Assembly (NCBI GenBank): GCA_946409515.1
Contig: CAMJWS010000002.1
Coordinates: 140,506 to 204,505 of the forward strand
DNA: 64,000 nt
Direction: 5' to 3'
From: an uncultured Caryophanales bacterium
GTDB taxonomy: Bacteria; Bacillota_I; Bacilli_A; RFN20; CAG-826
Shown: positions 25,629 to 35,279 of the stretch, piece after piece
Layout of the letters: every line of letters starts with the position of its first letter
Position numbering within the stretch: position 1 is the stretch's first letter
The notes under the pieces: generated by a model
What the model was told of the DNA's origin: nothing
What the model saw: the letters and a program-made list of their open reading frames with translations, nothing else
Database searches by the model: none
Position numbers and translations under genes: made by a program

Positions 25629-26129
25629 TTATTTATCGTCAAAATCAATCGTATCTAGGATATCAAAAGCGCTATTTCCTTTGTGAGATTTTTCTTTAAT
25701 GAAGTCATCTTCACTTAGGACACGATAACCATTACCACTTTTTGGGAGGCTCGCCCCACTTTTAACGATATTATGTGGGACTTCCGCTAAGATGAGGGCA
25801 ATGATGTGTGGATCTAAATCAATTTCCACATTTGGTTCATAGTAGCAGTCTTCTGCTTCATCATCTTTAGAATCGGTGAAATAGAAGCTATCTTTGAAGT
25901 TAACATCAAGTGGAACATCATCAAGTGTATAAGAGCAAGAGGCCACAACATGAGCCTTACCAGTGATGACGCACTGTAAGACATCACCAAATTCAGTGGC
26001 CACGACTGTGACATTACAAGACTCAATTCTTTTGACGTGATTTTCATCAAAAGTGTGCTCGCTAAAATCTAACTCTTCAGTGAAAGTTTGCGCTTTTTGT
26101 TCTGGTAATGTTGCACGATTTAATTTCAT
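25629..26129 (-). CDS. DUF177 (YceD-family) protein
   Basis: This 166-residue protein fits DUF177/YceD. It has the segment HVVASCSYTLDDVPLDVNFKD, where the family has its cysteine-containing core, an acidic EIDLDPHIIALILAEVPHNI stretch and an acidic C-terminus. Members are linked to 23S rRNA accumulation and usually precede rpmF (L32). Here rpmF is not adjacent: a terminator and then the mraZ region follow. It overlaps the pheT stop as TAATG, so it is coupled to pheS-pheT. Confidence 0.75.
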   Translation of the reverse strand: MKLNRATLPEQKAQTFTEELDFSEHTFDENHVKRIESCNVTVVATEFGDVLQCVITGKAHVVASCSYTLDDVPLDVNFKDSFYFTDSKDDEAEDCYYEPNVEIDLDPHIIALILAEVPHNIVKSGASLPKSGNGYRVLSEDDFIKEKSHKGNSAFDILDTIDFDDK

Positions 26130-28528
26130 TAACTACGGATCTCCGCTTTGAAGTTACGTGATAATTCGAACTTGATCTTTTCTTCAGCATCACTAACTTC
26201 TTTTTCTGTTAATGTGCCATCTTCCTTACGGTAAGTAACAGAGATTGCCATAGACTTTTTACCTTCAGCGATATTAGCGCCTTGATAAATATCAAAGACT
26301 TCACAGCCGACGACATAAGAGCCGCCGACTTTCTTGACTGCTTTAACTAAATCGCCTGAAGCAATCTTAGCGTCTAACACGAATGCTAAGTCTCTAGAAA
26401 CACTTGGGAATTTAGAGATTGGGGCCATTTTAGTTTCACTAACTTTAGCGTCTAATAAAGCTTCAACATCCATTTCTAAAACGACAGCGTTGGTCTTACC
26501 TAAATCATATTTTTCAATTTGATTTGGATGGAGTTCGCCAAGAACACCAATCTTCTTATTTTGGAAAACGATGTTCGCCGCTTTTCCTGGATGGAGTTCG
26601 TGATTAGCGTCGACGAATCTATCAAATCTATAACGAGTTGGTTCAATTCCTAAGATTGTAAATAATCCTTCAACAAGACCTTTCATATGGAAAAAATTAT
26701 AGTTTTCTTTCACGAGTAGACCTTGTCTAGCATCTTGACCCACTAAAACGATGGCGAGGTGCTCACTTCTACTTTGTTTTGAAATCATATTGCTTGTTTC
26801 AAATAAGGCAAGGTTCTTATTTTGTCTAGCGACATTATAAGAGGCAGCGCCTAATAAGGAAGCTAAGATATGAGTTCTGAACACTTCTCTTTCGTCGGTT
26901 AATGGATTTAAGATGACATAATGTTCTTCGTTATGTAATAAGTTGAAGTCATTTTGTTTCTTTTTAGAAACAAGAGAATATGTTAAACATTCATCTAAGC
27001 CTTGAGAAAGGAGATAGCTACGAATGTTCTTTAAGCGTTTTTGTCTTAAGGAGAGCATACCGACTTTAGTGTCTAAGCATGGTAAGATGCTCTTCACATG
27101 TTCTAAACCTAAAAGCCTAATGACTTCTTCGCTTAAGTCAGCGTCACATGTGACATCTAATCTATATAATGGCACTTCCGCATAGAATTCATTATCGTTA
27201 ACAAATTCAAGTTTGAAGTTAAGTCTTGTTAAGACGTTAGCAATTTCATCCTTGCTGAATTCTGTACCTAAACGATCATTAATCTTCTTAATAGAAGTTT
27301 TGATTCTATCTTCTCTTGGTTGTTCACTTTGATAATGGACGTTATTACTATTTTCTTTAGCGTCACATAATTCATTAATTAAGCTAGCAGCATAGTTAAG
27401 AACAAATTCACTTTGGAAGTGATTTGTGCCTTTCACGAATCTTTGAGAAGATTCACTACTTAAACCAAGTCTATTAGATGTATGACGGATAGAAGCACCA
27501 TCGAAAGAAGCCGCTTCAATGTAGATGTTCTTAGTGTTTTCATCAACAGCGCACTCTAAGGAACCCATCACACCACCTAAACACATTGGCTTATTATCAC
27601 AGCAGATAACGATATCTCCTGGGATGACTTTATAGGTCTTTTCATCAAGAGCGACGAAGTCACCTTCATAATCGTCTTGAGCGTATAATTCCGCTTTCGC
27701 TAATTTATCCGCGTCATACATATGTAATGGTTGACCAGTCATGAGCATGACATAGTTACCAATATCAACGATATTGTTAATGCTACGAACACCCATCGCC
27801 ATTAAGTAATCACTCATCCATTTTGGTGATGCCTTAGTAACAATGCCTTTAATCTCTTTACCAGAGAATTGAGAACATCTATTGGTCTTAGAACCCACTA
27901 CTAATTTAGTTTTGAAGTCTTCTTTAGCTTTGACTTCTGGTAAGTTCACTTTACGTTCATATAAAGCACCGATTTCACGGGCGACATTAAAGACGCTTAA
28001 TAAGTCTGGACGGTTGGCTAAAACTGATAGGTTTAAGACCACATCATCTAAACCTAAATAACCTAAGACATCTTCTTCGCCAACTGGAGCATCGGCTGGT
28101 AATTCTTCAATACCGGCCTTTTGATAATCGGATAAGTATTTACCATCCACTCCAAGTTCAAGTAAAGAACAGCACATACCATGGCTTGCTTCACCACGGA
28201 TAACGCCATCTTTGATTTCGATTTGTGGGAGTTTAGCACCTACACGCGCAACAATAACTTTTAATCCCGCACGGGCGTTAGGGGCACCACAGACAATTTG
28301 TGTGGTTCCATATTTTTCACCTAAGTTAACTTGTAAGACATGGAGATGGTCACTATTTGGATGAGCGACACATTCTTTAATTTCACCAATGACAAGATTT
28401 GTTCCACTGGCTAAGCGAGAGATTTCTTCCACTTCCACACCAGCGAAAGTTAACTTATTAGCGATATCTTCTGGAGTTAAGCCTTCTAATGAGACATATT
28501 GACTAATGTTTTTTAAACTAACTAACAT
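26129..28528 (-). CDS. pheT: Phenylalanyl-tRNA synthetase beta subunit
   Basis: This 799-residue subunit begins with MLVSLKNISQYVSLEGLTPEDIA, followed by a tRNA-binding OB domain (VGEIKECVAHPNSDHLHVLQ, about 45-65), the B3/B4 editing region, B5 with DADLSEEVIRLLGLEH and the C-terminal anticodon-binding domain (KFPSVSRDLAFVLD). It forms the alpha2-beta2 enzyme with PheS. GGGAGG lies upstream of the ATG, and it is 18 bases after pheS. Confidence 0.97.
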   Translation of the reverse strand: MLVSLKNISQYVSLEGLTPEDIANKLTFAGVEVEEISRLASGTNLVIGEIKECVAHPNSDHLHVLQVNLGEKYGTTQIVCGAPNARAGLKVIVARVGAKLPQIEIKDGVIRGEASHGMCCSLLELGVDGKYLSDYQKAGIEELPADAPVGEEDVLGYLGLDDVVLNLSVLANRPDLLSVFNVAREIGALYERKVNLPEVKAKEDFKTKLVVGSKTNRCSQFSGKEIKGIVTKASPKWMSDYLMAMGVRSINNIVDIGNYVMLMTGQPLHMYDADKLAKAELYAQDDYEGDFVALDEKTYKVIPGDIVICCDNKPMCLGGVMGSLECAVDENTKNIYIEAASFDGASIRHTSNRLGLSSESSQRFVKGTNHFQSEFVLNYAASLINELCDAKENSNNVHYQSEQPREDRIKTSIKKINDRLGTEFSKDEIANVLTRLNFKLEFVNDNEFYAEVPLYRLDVTCDADLSEEVIRLLGLEHVKSILPCLDTKVGMLSLRQKRLKNIRSYLLSQGLDECLTYSLVSKKKQNDFNLLHNEEHYVILNPLTDEREVFRTHILASLLGAASYNVARQNKNLALFETSNMISKQSRSEHLAIVLVGQDARQGLLVKENYNFFHMKGLVEGLFTILGIEPTRYRFDRFVDANHELHPGKAANIVFQNKKIGVLGELHPNQIEKYDLGKTNAVVLEMDVEALLDAKVSETKMAPISKFPSVSRDLAFVLDAKIASGDLVKAVKKVGGSYVVGCEVFDIYQGANIAEGKKSMAISVTYRKEDGTLTEKEVSDAEEKIKFELSRNFKAEIRS

Positions 28529-28546
28529 ACATAATTCCTCCCATTA

Positions 28547-29584
28547 TTAGCTCATTTTCTTGAATTGTTTCAAGAATCTGACATCGTTTGTGTAAAGCTT
28601 TCTAATATCATCAATGCCATAGCGGAGCACGGCCATACGGTCGATGCCAACACCAAAGGCAAAGCCACTATATTCTTCAGGATCGTAGCCGTTCATCTTT
28701 AAAACATTTGGATGAACCATACCAGCACCTAAGATTTCAATATAGCCAGTACCTTTACACATATTGCAGCCCTTACCACCACAGTTAGCGCAGTTGATAT
28801 CAACTTCAACGCTAGGTTCGGTAAATGGGAAGTAAGAACTTCTTAATCTAATTTCACGTTTTTCGCCAAACATCTTTTTAGCGAATAATTCTAAGGTCGC
28901 TTTTAAGTGACCGATATTAATACCCTTATCGATAACTAAGCCTTCGATTTGAGCGAATTGATGTGAGTGAGTCGCATCATCATCGTCTCTTCTATAGGTT
29001 TTACCTGGGCAGATAATTCTAACTGGAGCACCTTTTTTAGCTTCCATAGTTCTAGCTTGAACTGGGGAAGTATGAGTTCTTAATAACTCATTATCATTGA
29101 TATAGAAGGTGTCTTGCATATCTCTTGCAGGGTGATCCTTTGGAATATTTAAAAGTTCAAAGTTATATAAATCTTTTTCCACTTCCGGACCATCCGCTAC
29201 TTCAAAGCCCATGCCTAAGAAGATTTCAATCATTTCATCTTGAATAACATAGAATGGATCTCTACCACCAGGTTCATAAGAGATACCAGGTAAAGAGATA
29301 TCGATTTGTTCTTTTTCTAACTTTTCTTCTAATTCCTTATTTTTTAAATAAGTCATCTTTTCTTCAATGGCAGAAGTAATTGCCACTCTCACTTCAGTTA
29401 AAGCCGCACCAAAGGCTTTTCTATCTTCTGGTGGTAATTGACCAATTTGTGAAGTTAATGAAGATAGTTCGCTCTTCTTTGATAAGTAGGTATTACGAAC
29501 AGCATTTAATGAATCAACACTGTTAGCTTCTTCAATATCTTTAAGAGCGGCGTTCTTTAGTTTTAATAAATTTTCATTTTCCAT
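28547..29584 (-). CDS. pheS: Phenylalanyl-tRNA synthetase alpha subunit
   Basis: This 345-residue class II catalytic subunit has an N-terminal coiled coil (about 1-85), [25 protein letters not shown] (motif 2 region), [12 protein letters not shown] and the motif 3 region [35 protein letters not shown] cysteine cluster lies before motif 3, as in many bacterial PheS. The start MENENLL is chosen because GAGGT lies just upstream. Unlike ileS, no T-box is seen before it. Confidence 0.97.
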   Translation of the reverse strand: MENENLLKLKNAALKDIEEANSVDSLNAVRNTYLSKKSELSSLTSQIGQLPPEDRKAFGAALTEVRVAITSAIEEKMTYLKNKELEEKLEKEQIDISLPGISYEPGGRDPFYVIQDEMIEIFLGMGFEVADGPEVEKDLYNFELLNIPKDHPARDMQDTFYINDNELLRTHTSPVQARTMEAKKGAPVRIICPGKTYRRDDDDATHSHQFAQIEGLVIDKGINIGHLKATLELFAKKMFGEKREIRLRSSYFPFTEPSVEVDINCANCGGKGCNMCKGTGYIEILGAGMVHPNVLKMNGYDPEEYSGFAFGVGIDRMAVLRYGIDDIRKLYTNDVRFLKQFKKMS

Positions 29585-29795
29585 AAAGGACCTCACTACA
29601 AAATCGTTATTGATTATAGCATAAAAAACCATATTACATATGCTAATTTGTAATATTGTTTTGTTTTAAATAAAAATAAAGGTCTTAAGAGTTGAATTGC
29701 TTTGTTTTTATGATTCGGTAAGAGCATGATTAGGAATTATCAATAACTATTCTTTAATTGCTGTTAGAATTTGTGTATCATTGTTAAAAAGTACC

Positions 29796-30503
29796 ATGGA
29801 TACAAATCTTTTAGAAAAATTACCAAAAACACAAAAACAGTGGCTTATCTTCTTTAAGAAAGTTGAAAGCATTGTTTTAGAAATGGACAAAAAGTATTCA
29901 AAAGTATCAATTAAAAAGTTGCTCAAAAAAGTGGAAGGTGGAGAAGTTTCCTATTTTAGAGGAAGAGAGTGTCTCTTATCTAAACCAAATGATGACTTAT
30001 CATATCAAGCAACTTATCAAAAAGACGGCATTAAAATTGAAGATGCTTTTAGAGGACAGGATGAAGGTGACATTAGAGATAGAGGCCACTTCTATAATGC
30101 TTCTTTTAATAATGTTATGCTCAAATATCACAACAGTTTTCTTAATTCTATTGTTATTAAAGAAAACATCGATGGCATCGATTTAATAATCATGATTGAA
30201 AAATATATATCACCATTTTTTGAATTTAGAATCGAAGTAGAGAATATGCTCTATAGAGGCATTTATAATGGGCAAGCTTATGATGTCTATAAAATTAACA
30301 AAAATGCACAACCATATGCAGACCCACTTCCTGGCAATTATCTTTTAAGATGTTATAAAAAAGAAATTGTCATGAATCAAGTATCCTTATGGGCGCTTGA
30401 GACTATTGGAAAGACTGTTGAAAGCGTGGCGGCTGAAAACATTGTTCGACTGCTCAAAATGGGATATCGCCCAATTGAATCAGTTGAAAAAGACGAAGAA
30501 TAA
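29796..30503 (+). CDS. Unknown protein
   Basis: I do not recognise this 235-residue protein. It has a helical, lysine-rich N-terminus (KTQKQWLIFFKKVESIVLEM), a middle part with YFRGRECLLSKPNDDLSYQA and EDAFRGQDEGDIRDRGHFYN, and a mixed C-terminus with QPYADPLPGNYLLRCYKKEI. No signal peptide or membrane helix is seen, so it should be cytosolic. The start at MDTNLL is preferred. TATCAT lies 14 bases upstream and no Shine-Dalgarno site is visible, so the leader would be short. It is flanked by convergent and divergent housekeeping genes, with no operon partner. Confidence 0.6.
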   Translation: MDTNLLEKLPKTQKQWLIFFKKVESIVLEMDKKYSKVSIKKLLKKVEGGEVSYFRGRECLLSKPNDDLSYQATYQKDGIKIEDAFRGQDEGDIRDRGHFYNASFNNVMLKYHNSFLNSIVIKENIDGIDLIIMIEKYISPFFEFRIEVENMLYRGIYNGQAYDVYKINKNAQPYADPLPGNYLLRCYKKEIVMNQVSLWALETIGKTVESVAAENIVRLLKMGYRPIESVEKDEE

Positions 30504-30527
30504 AAAGAACCACTATTTTAGGTGGTT
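30503..30527 (-). terminator. Terminator of the metallopeptidase-methyltransferase pair
   Basis: The GAACCAC-loop-GTGGTTC hairpin with a T-rich tail on the minus strand overlaps the end of the methyltransferase gene, whose TAG lies in the hairpin. Confidence 0.75.
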
Positions 30528-31232
30528 CATTAGTATACCCGCGGCTACAGCGACATTGAGTGAGTCGATGTTATCGCTCATTTCTATTTTTACGAAGTCA
30601 TCTGCCATATCGCAGACTTCTTTACTTACGCCATGACTTTCATTACCAAGTACAAGGATGAAATCTTCATATTTAGGTAATTCATTAAGTGGCACTGATT
30701 TTTCATTTAAAGTGCTAACGATTTTACGTTTATTGAAGTTAGCTAAATCATCATAGAAGACATCAATAGCGAATATTCCACCTTTGGTGGCGGCAAGAAC
30801 TTTTTCGTTATAGAGGTCCACTGTTCCATTAGAGAGCACTACTGCATCATAGTTGAATGCCACTGCGGTTCTAATAATTGTGCCTAAGTTACCGGGATCA
30901 GCGATATGGTCGAGGTACACTATTTTCTTATATTCATTTCTTTCTTTTCTTGGTTTTAAGTTTTCACAGATAAAGACAACGCCTTCTGGGTTTTCAGAGG
31001 CCGCTAATTTACGGATTATATCATCATTTACTTTGTAAGTTTCGATATCTTGACCTAGTTTTGGTAAGCCAATACTAGTAAATATTGTTTTAACGTTACC
31101 GTATTTTAAGGCCATTTCTAAATTCTTTAAGCCTTCCATCAGGAAAAGACCTTTTTCTTGTCTAGCCTTCTTGAGTCTTAGACTAGCGGCATCTTTTATC
31201 TTTTGATTATTCTTTGATGTGATTTCAAGCAT
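30513..31232 (-). CDS. SpoU/TrmH-family RNA methyltransferase
   Basis: This 239-residue protein has an N-terminal substrate-binding domain (ITSKNNQKIKDAASLRLKKA, about 4-23, and EGLKNLEMAL) and a SPOUT knot domain with DPGNLGTIIRTAVAFNYDAV (motif 1), LVLGNESHGVSKEV (motif 2) and DNIDSLNVAVAAGILM (motif 3). Such enzymes methylate the 2'-O of ribose in rRNA or tRNA. It starts one base after the stop of the metallopeptidase gene. The exact target (23S rRNA or tRNA) cannot be told from sequence alone. Confidence 0.9.
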   Translation of the reverse strand: MLEITSKNNQKIKDAASLRLKKARQEKGLFLMEGLKNLEMALKYGNVKTIFTSIGLPKLGQDIETYKVNDDIIRKLAASENPEGVVFICENLKPRKERNEYKKIVYLDHIADPGNLGTIIRTAVAFNYDAVVLSNGTVDLYNEKVLAATKGGIFAIDVFYDDLANFNKRKIVSTLNEKSVPLNELPKYEDFILVLGNESHGVSKEVCDMADDFVKIEMSDNIDSLNVAVAAGILMNHLK

Positions 31233-31233
31233 A

Positions 31234-31866
31234 TTAGAAAGTAGCCTTTATTAATTTCTTTCTTAAGATATCATAGTCAGGACAATATTTATATAACAAG
31301 CGATAAAATTTATCGCTATGGTCATAGACAAAGCAGTGAGTGAGTTCATGCACTACGACTGAATCAATAATCTCTGGTGAATAGTAAATTAGCATCATTG
31401 CATAGGTGATAGTCTTTTTACTTTTATTGTTAGTGCCATATCTAGAGCGCATTTCTCTAAGCTTAACTTGATAAATAGGCGCATTCATTAAAGATGCAAA
31501 GTGGGTATTTCTTTCAGTGAGATACTTTAAGAATACTTTTTTAAGTTTCTTATGGAGTTGTTCTTTATTATCAAAAGTGATTAGTTCATTATCAAACACT
31601 ACTGAGCCTGGGAAAGTTAAAGGTGTCTTTTGACCAAAGAGATAAATATAATCATCTCCTTCTCCTTGTTCTTTAGCGTTTCTTTTGATTAATTTATCCG
31701 CGTATTTATCTAACCCACTTTTGATTAAGTGCATTGGGGTTAATCTATGACAACTAATAAAGAAGGCTCCATCCTTATAACGGTAATGGATATTTCTAAT
31801 TCTTTTATAGGTGATATTGACTACATATTCCTGATTGTTATGTAAGTAGACAAATGATTTATTCAT
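31234..31866 (-). CDS. YgjP-like (DUF45) zinc metallopeptidase domain protein
   Basis: This 210-residue protein has LREMRSRYGTNNK (matching the SRWGSC region of the family) and the zinc-binding VVHELTHCFVYDHSDKFY, that is HExxH with a third His six residues on. This fits DUF45/YgjP. It should be a cytoplasmic metal-dependent protease; the substrate is unknown. The start MNKSFVY is chosen because TACAAT lies exactly 6 bases upstream and there is no Shine-Dalgarno site, suggesting a leaderless mRNA. It is first in a pair with the SpoU methyltransferase and divergent from the DUF523 gene. Confidence 0.82.
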   Translation of the reverse strand: MNKSFVYLHNNQEYVVNITYKRIRNIHYRYKDGAFFISCHRLTPMHLIKSGLDKYADKLIKRNAKEQGEGDDYIYLFGQKTPLTFPGSVVFDNELITFDNKEQLHKKLKKVFLKYLTERNTHFASLMNAPIYQVKLREMRSRYGTNNKSKKTITYAMMLIYYSPEIIDSVVVHELTHCFVYDHSDKFYRLLYKYCPDYDILRKKLIKATF

Positions 31867-31925
31867 AGTGATATTGTAAACCAAAACATATACATTATTA
31901 AGCATTTGTGCTTAAATATGAGCGT
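31867..31925. promoter_or_regulatory. Divergent leaderless-type promoters (DUF45 and DUF523 genes)
   Basis: In 59 bases, TTAATA-17-TACAAT-6-ATG runs leftward. TATACA-17-TTAAAT (with a TGC extended -10) ending 8 bases before the ATG runs rightward. Neither side has a Shine-Dalgarno site. Confidence 0.5.
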
Positions 31926-32357
31926 ATGGAAAAGATTTTGATATCTGCGTGTCTTGTGGGTGATAACGTTAAGTATAACGGTGGTAATAATCTCACCCCT
32001 AAACTTGACGCTCTCCTAGAGAAATATGAGCTCATTCCTTTCTGCCCTGAAGTAGAAGGTGGCTTATCTATTCCTCGTTCACCAGCGGAACGTATTGGTG
32101 ATAAAGTTATCAACCAAGATAATGAAGATGTCACGGATGCTTATAGAAGAGGCGCTGAATTAGCGTTTAATATCTGTTTATTTTTAAAGATTAAGAAAGT
32201 TATTCTCAAAGAGAAATCTCCTTCATGTGGATCTAAGATTATCTATGATGGTAGCTTCTCTCATAAAGAGATATCTGGTATGGGGGTAACCGCAGAATAC
32301 TTAAAAGAAAAAGGAATCGAAGTATATTCCGAAGAAGATATCGATTCCATCCTATAA
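31926..32357 (+). CDS. DUF523 protein
   Basis: This 143-residue protein matches DUF523. It starts EKILISACLVGDNVKYNGGN, followed by PFCPEVEGGLSIPRSPAERI, KKVILKEKSPSCGSKIIYDG and GVTAEYLKEKGI. The conserved Cys residues (SACL, FCPE, SCGS) suggest metal or cofactor binding, but the biochemical role is not established. Start at the second ATG by family comparison. No Shine-Dalgarno site is present. Confidence 0.85.
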   Translation: MEKILISACLVGDNVKYNGGNNLTPKLDALLEKYELIPFCPEVEGGLSIPRSPAERIGDKVINQDNEDVTDAYRRGAELAFNICLFLKIKKVILKEKSPSCGSKIIYDGSFSHKEISGMGVTAEYLKEKGIEVYSEEDIDSIL

Positions 32358-32370
32358 CAATATTTAAGAA

Positions 32371-32862
32371 TTAATAGTTTGTGTCTTGGCGATGATAATT
32401 TTCGCCAAGTTTTTTATAATATGCTTTCTCAATTGTGGTCCATCTGACTTTAAGAATTGGCACAATATTGATAAAAGCTTGGAAGGCTTTAACATAGCTC
32501 TTTTCATCTTGTTTCTTTAAGAATATAGCGGCTAGTCTATAGACTTCTAAGATTTGTGCGGTTAGATTATCGCTATGTTTAGTGTAGTGATAAACTTTCT
32601 TACTAGCTTTAATATCAATGCCTAAAGATAAGAAGAAATGTAAACCATCAACATATTCGTCCAAGACGATATCTTGTGCTTCACTTGGTTTATTAGACCA
32701 ATATTTGAAACATCTTGTAGCGTTAGCAAATTCCCCAAACTCCACGAGAAGAGCGAGGATTCTTCTGCTTCTAGTTGTTTCGTATGTGATGTGATGATTA
32801 TCCGCGATTCTAGCGTCTAATTCCGCTTGTTTTTGATATAAATTTGATAAATCTATGGCCAT
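32371..32862 (-). CDS. Dimeric all-alpha dUTPase-like pyrophosphatase
   Basis: This 163-residue helical protein has LLVEFGEFANATRCFKYWS (E-x2-E metal motif) and VLDEYVDGLHFFLSLGID (E-x2-D). These are the signatures of the dimeric dUTPase/MazG-type family (PF08761). It would hydrolyse dUTP to dUMP and pyrophosphate, keeping uracil out of DNA. It lies 2 bases after glgP in the glgB-glgP unit, an odd partner for glycogen genes, so the link is probably only transcriptional. Confidence 0.85.
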   Translation of the reverse strand: MAIDLSNLYQKQAELDARIADNHHITYETTRSRRILALLVEFGEFANATRCFKYWSNKPSEAQDIVLDEYVDGLHFFLSLGIDIKASKKVYHYTKHSDNLTAQILEVYRLAAIFLKKQDEKSYVKAFQAFINIVPILKVRWTTIEKAYYKKLGENYHRQDTNY

Positions 32863-32864
32863 AA

Positions 32865-35276
32865 TTATTTAACCTTCTCTAAGTGCCAAATTTCTTCGGC
32901 GTAACTCTTGATTGTTCTATCACTTGTGAAGAAAGATGAATTAGCAATATTCATTAAGCACATCTTGTTCCAATGCTTTCTGTCTTGATAGAGTTCTTGT
33001 ATCTTTTCTTGTGCTTTAACATAACTATCGAAGTCAGCAAGAATGAAGTATTCATCGTGTTTATTCATAATTTCATCAAAGATGATGGTGAACTTATCAT
33101 GACGGAAACCAGACCATGGACCATTGAATAAGGAATCTAAGACCGCTTTGATGCGGTGATCGTTATTGTAGATATCCCATGGATTATAGTCATTCTTCAT
33201 GTAATGGGCTTCCACTTCTTCAGCGGTTAAGCCAAAGATGACGTTATTTTCTTTTCCACCACGTTGAACGATTTCAATATTCGCGCCATCCATTGTGCCC
33301 AAGGTAATTGCCCCATTCATCATGAGTTTCATATTAGATGTACCACTTGCTTCTTTACCAGAGGTACTAATTTGCTCACTGACGTCTGTCGCTGGGATGA
33401 TGAGTTCGGCAAGAGTGACACCATAGTTTTCAATGAAAACTACTTTGAGGTATTTGTTTGTTTCTTCATCATTGTTAATGACTTCTGCGACAGCGAGGAT
33501 CAATTCAATAATCTTTTTCGCATACACATAGCTAGGCGCGGCCTTCGCACCGAAGATATATGTATGTGGATAGATTCTGAAATTTGGGTCTTCCTTCATT
33601 CTTTGATATAAGTAAATGACGTGGAAGATATTTAAGAGTTGTCTCTTATAAGCGTGTAATCTTTTAATTTGGACATCAAAGATACTATTGATATCAACAT
33701 CGATACCATTATTCTCTTTAATATATTTGGCCAAAGCCATCTTATTAGCGAGTTTGATATTGCCTAAATCTTTTAAGACTTCTTCATCATCTTGATACTT
33801 TTCAAAACCTTTAATGAGGTCCATATTAGTAATCCAATCTTCGCCAATATAACTGCTAATTAAGTTCGCTAATTTTGGATTAGCGTTAACCAGCCATCTA
33901 CGATGAGTAACGCCGTTGGTCTTATTATTGAACTTATTAGGCATATAGTTATAGAAGTCTTTAAAAGTAATACTCTTTAAGATTTTTGTATGTAAAGCGG
34001 CAACACCATTCACGGAGAAGGATGTATAAATCGCTAAATTACACATATGGATTTGACCGTCTTTAATAATGCTCATTTGATATTTAGCGTCATTAGGGAC
34101 GTTATTATTAGCCATTTCAATGGAGAAACGACGGTTGATTTCTTCAATAATCATAAAGACACGTGGAATTAAATCTTGGACGTATCTGACTGGCCACTTC
34201 TCTAAGGCTTCAGGCATAACGGTATGGTTAGTGAACGCCATGGACTGCGTGACTTCTTCCCAAGCTTCATCCCAGCCCATATTGTATTCATCCATCATGA
34301 TTCTCATCATTTCTGGGATGGCTAAAATTGGGTGAGTGTCATTGAGTTGGAAGACATATTGTTCATGAATACCCTTAAGGGTACCATGGTGTCTATAATA
34401 TGAACAAAGTGTAGATTGAAGACCTGCACTAACAAGGAAGTATTGTTGTCTTAATCTAAGGATTCTACCTTCTTCGGTGGAATCATCTGGATAAAGACCG
34501 TGACATAATTCTTCTAAGCCATTGCAGTATTCTTTAAAAGAAACACCTTTTGGTAAAGGATCACTTGTTGGTTCAGCATTCCAGAGCCTTAATGTATTAG
34601 TCACATGGTTACGATAACCAACAACAGGCACATCATATGGAACAGCGCGCACATTTAGTGTGTTTGCGGTTCTTATACCGTATGTACCATCCGGTTTAAG
34701 ATATGTTTCAGGAGTACCATATAATTTCACTTCAACAGCGTACTTGGCTCTTCTTACTTCCCAGGCGTTACCATTAGTTAACCATTGGTCAGGTAATTCA
34801 ACTTGTTTGCCCTTAACAATCTTTTGACGGAAGAAGCCGTATCCATAACGGATACAGTTACCGTGACCAACATAGCCTAAAGAGGCGATACTATCTAAGA
34901 AGCAAGCCGCTAAACGACCAAGACCACCATTACCAAGACCAGCGTCACTTTCTTGTTCTTCTAGTTCATGGATGTTGATGCCATAATCGGCTAAGCCTTC
35001 TTTAACTAAATCATAAATACCCATGTTTTGAAGATTGTTAACTAAGAGTCGGCCAATCAAGAATTCCATGGAGAAATAGATTAATGTTCTTTTACTATCA
35101 ATTGTTTTATCGTGAGTTTTACCCCAGTCCACGTTAGCGTAGTCTCTGACCATTTCCCCTAAAACGGTATATCTTTCAGAGATGTGACTGTTTTCTACAC
35201 TGACGCCATAACGTTCGACGAGACGACGAGCATATTCTTCTTTAAACTGTTGTTTATTTTCAAACATATTTGTCAC
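32865..35276 (-). CDS. glgP: Glycogen/alpha-glucan phosphorylase
   Basis: This 803-residue family GT35 enzyme has YFSMEFLIGRLLVNNL and GLGNGGLGRLAACFLDS near the N-terminus, NDTHPILAIPEMMRI, and EASGTSNMKLMMNGA, where the lysine holds pyridoxal phosphate. It releases glucose-1-phosphate from alpha-glucans in the cytoplasm. It lies three bases after glgB with an AGGAGT-like site upstream. The phosphorylase/branching pair indicates glycogen storage, although glgA and glgC are not in the window. Confidence 0.97.
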   Translation of the reverse strand: MTNMFENKQQFKEEYARRLVERYGVSVENSHISERYTVLGEMVRDYANVDWGKTHDKTIDSKRTLIYFSMEFLIGRLLVNNLQNMGIYDLVKEGLADYGINIHELEEQESDAGLGNGGLGRLAACFLDSIASLGYVGHGNCIRYGYGFFRQKIVKGKQVELPDQWLTNGNAWEVRRAKYAVEVKLYGTPETYLKPDGTYGIRTANTLNVRAVPYDVPVVGYRNHVTNTLRLWNAEPTSDPLPKGVSFKEYCNGLEELCHGLYPDDSTEEGRILRLRQQYFLVSAGLQSTLCSYYRHHGTLKGIHEQYVFQLNDTHPILAIPEMMRIMMDEYNMGWDEAWEEVTQSMAFTNHTVMPEALEKWPVRYVQDLIPRVFMIIEEINRRFSIEMANNNVPNDAKYQMSIIKDGQIHMCNLAIYTSFSVNGVAALHTKILKSITFKDFYNYMPNKFNNKTNGVTHRRWLVNANPKLANLISSYIGEDWITNMDLIKGFEKYQDDEEVLKDLGNIKLANKMALAKYIKENNGIDVDINSIFDVQIKRLHAYKRQLLNIFHVIYLYQRMKEDPNFRIYPHTYIFGAKAAPSYVYAKKIIELILAVAEVINNDEETNKYLKVVFIENYGVTLAELIIPATDVSEQISTSGKEASGTSNMKLMMNGAITLGTMDGANIEIVQRGGKENNVIFGLTAEEVEAHYMKNDYNPWDIYNNDHRIKAVLDSLFNGPWSGFRHDKFTIIFDEIMNKHDEYFILADFDSYVKAQEKIQELYQDRKHWNKMCLMNIANSSFFTSDRTIKSYAEEIWHLEKVK

Positions 35277-35279
35277 TCC

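Noticed and set aside
29633-29795. T-box or riboswitch before pheS or the unknown gene
   Set aside because: No T-box sequence or terminator hairpin is present in this stretch.
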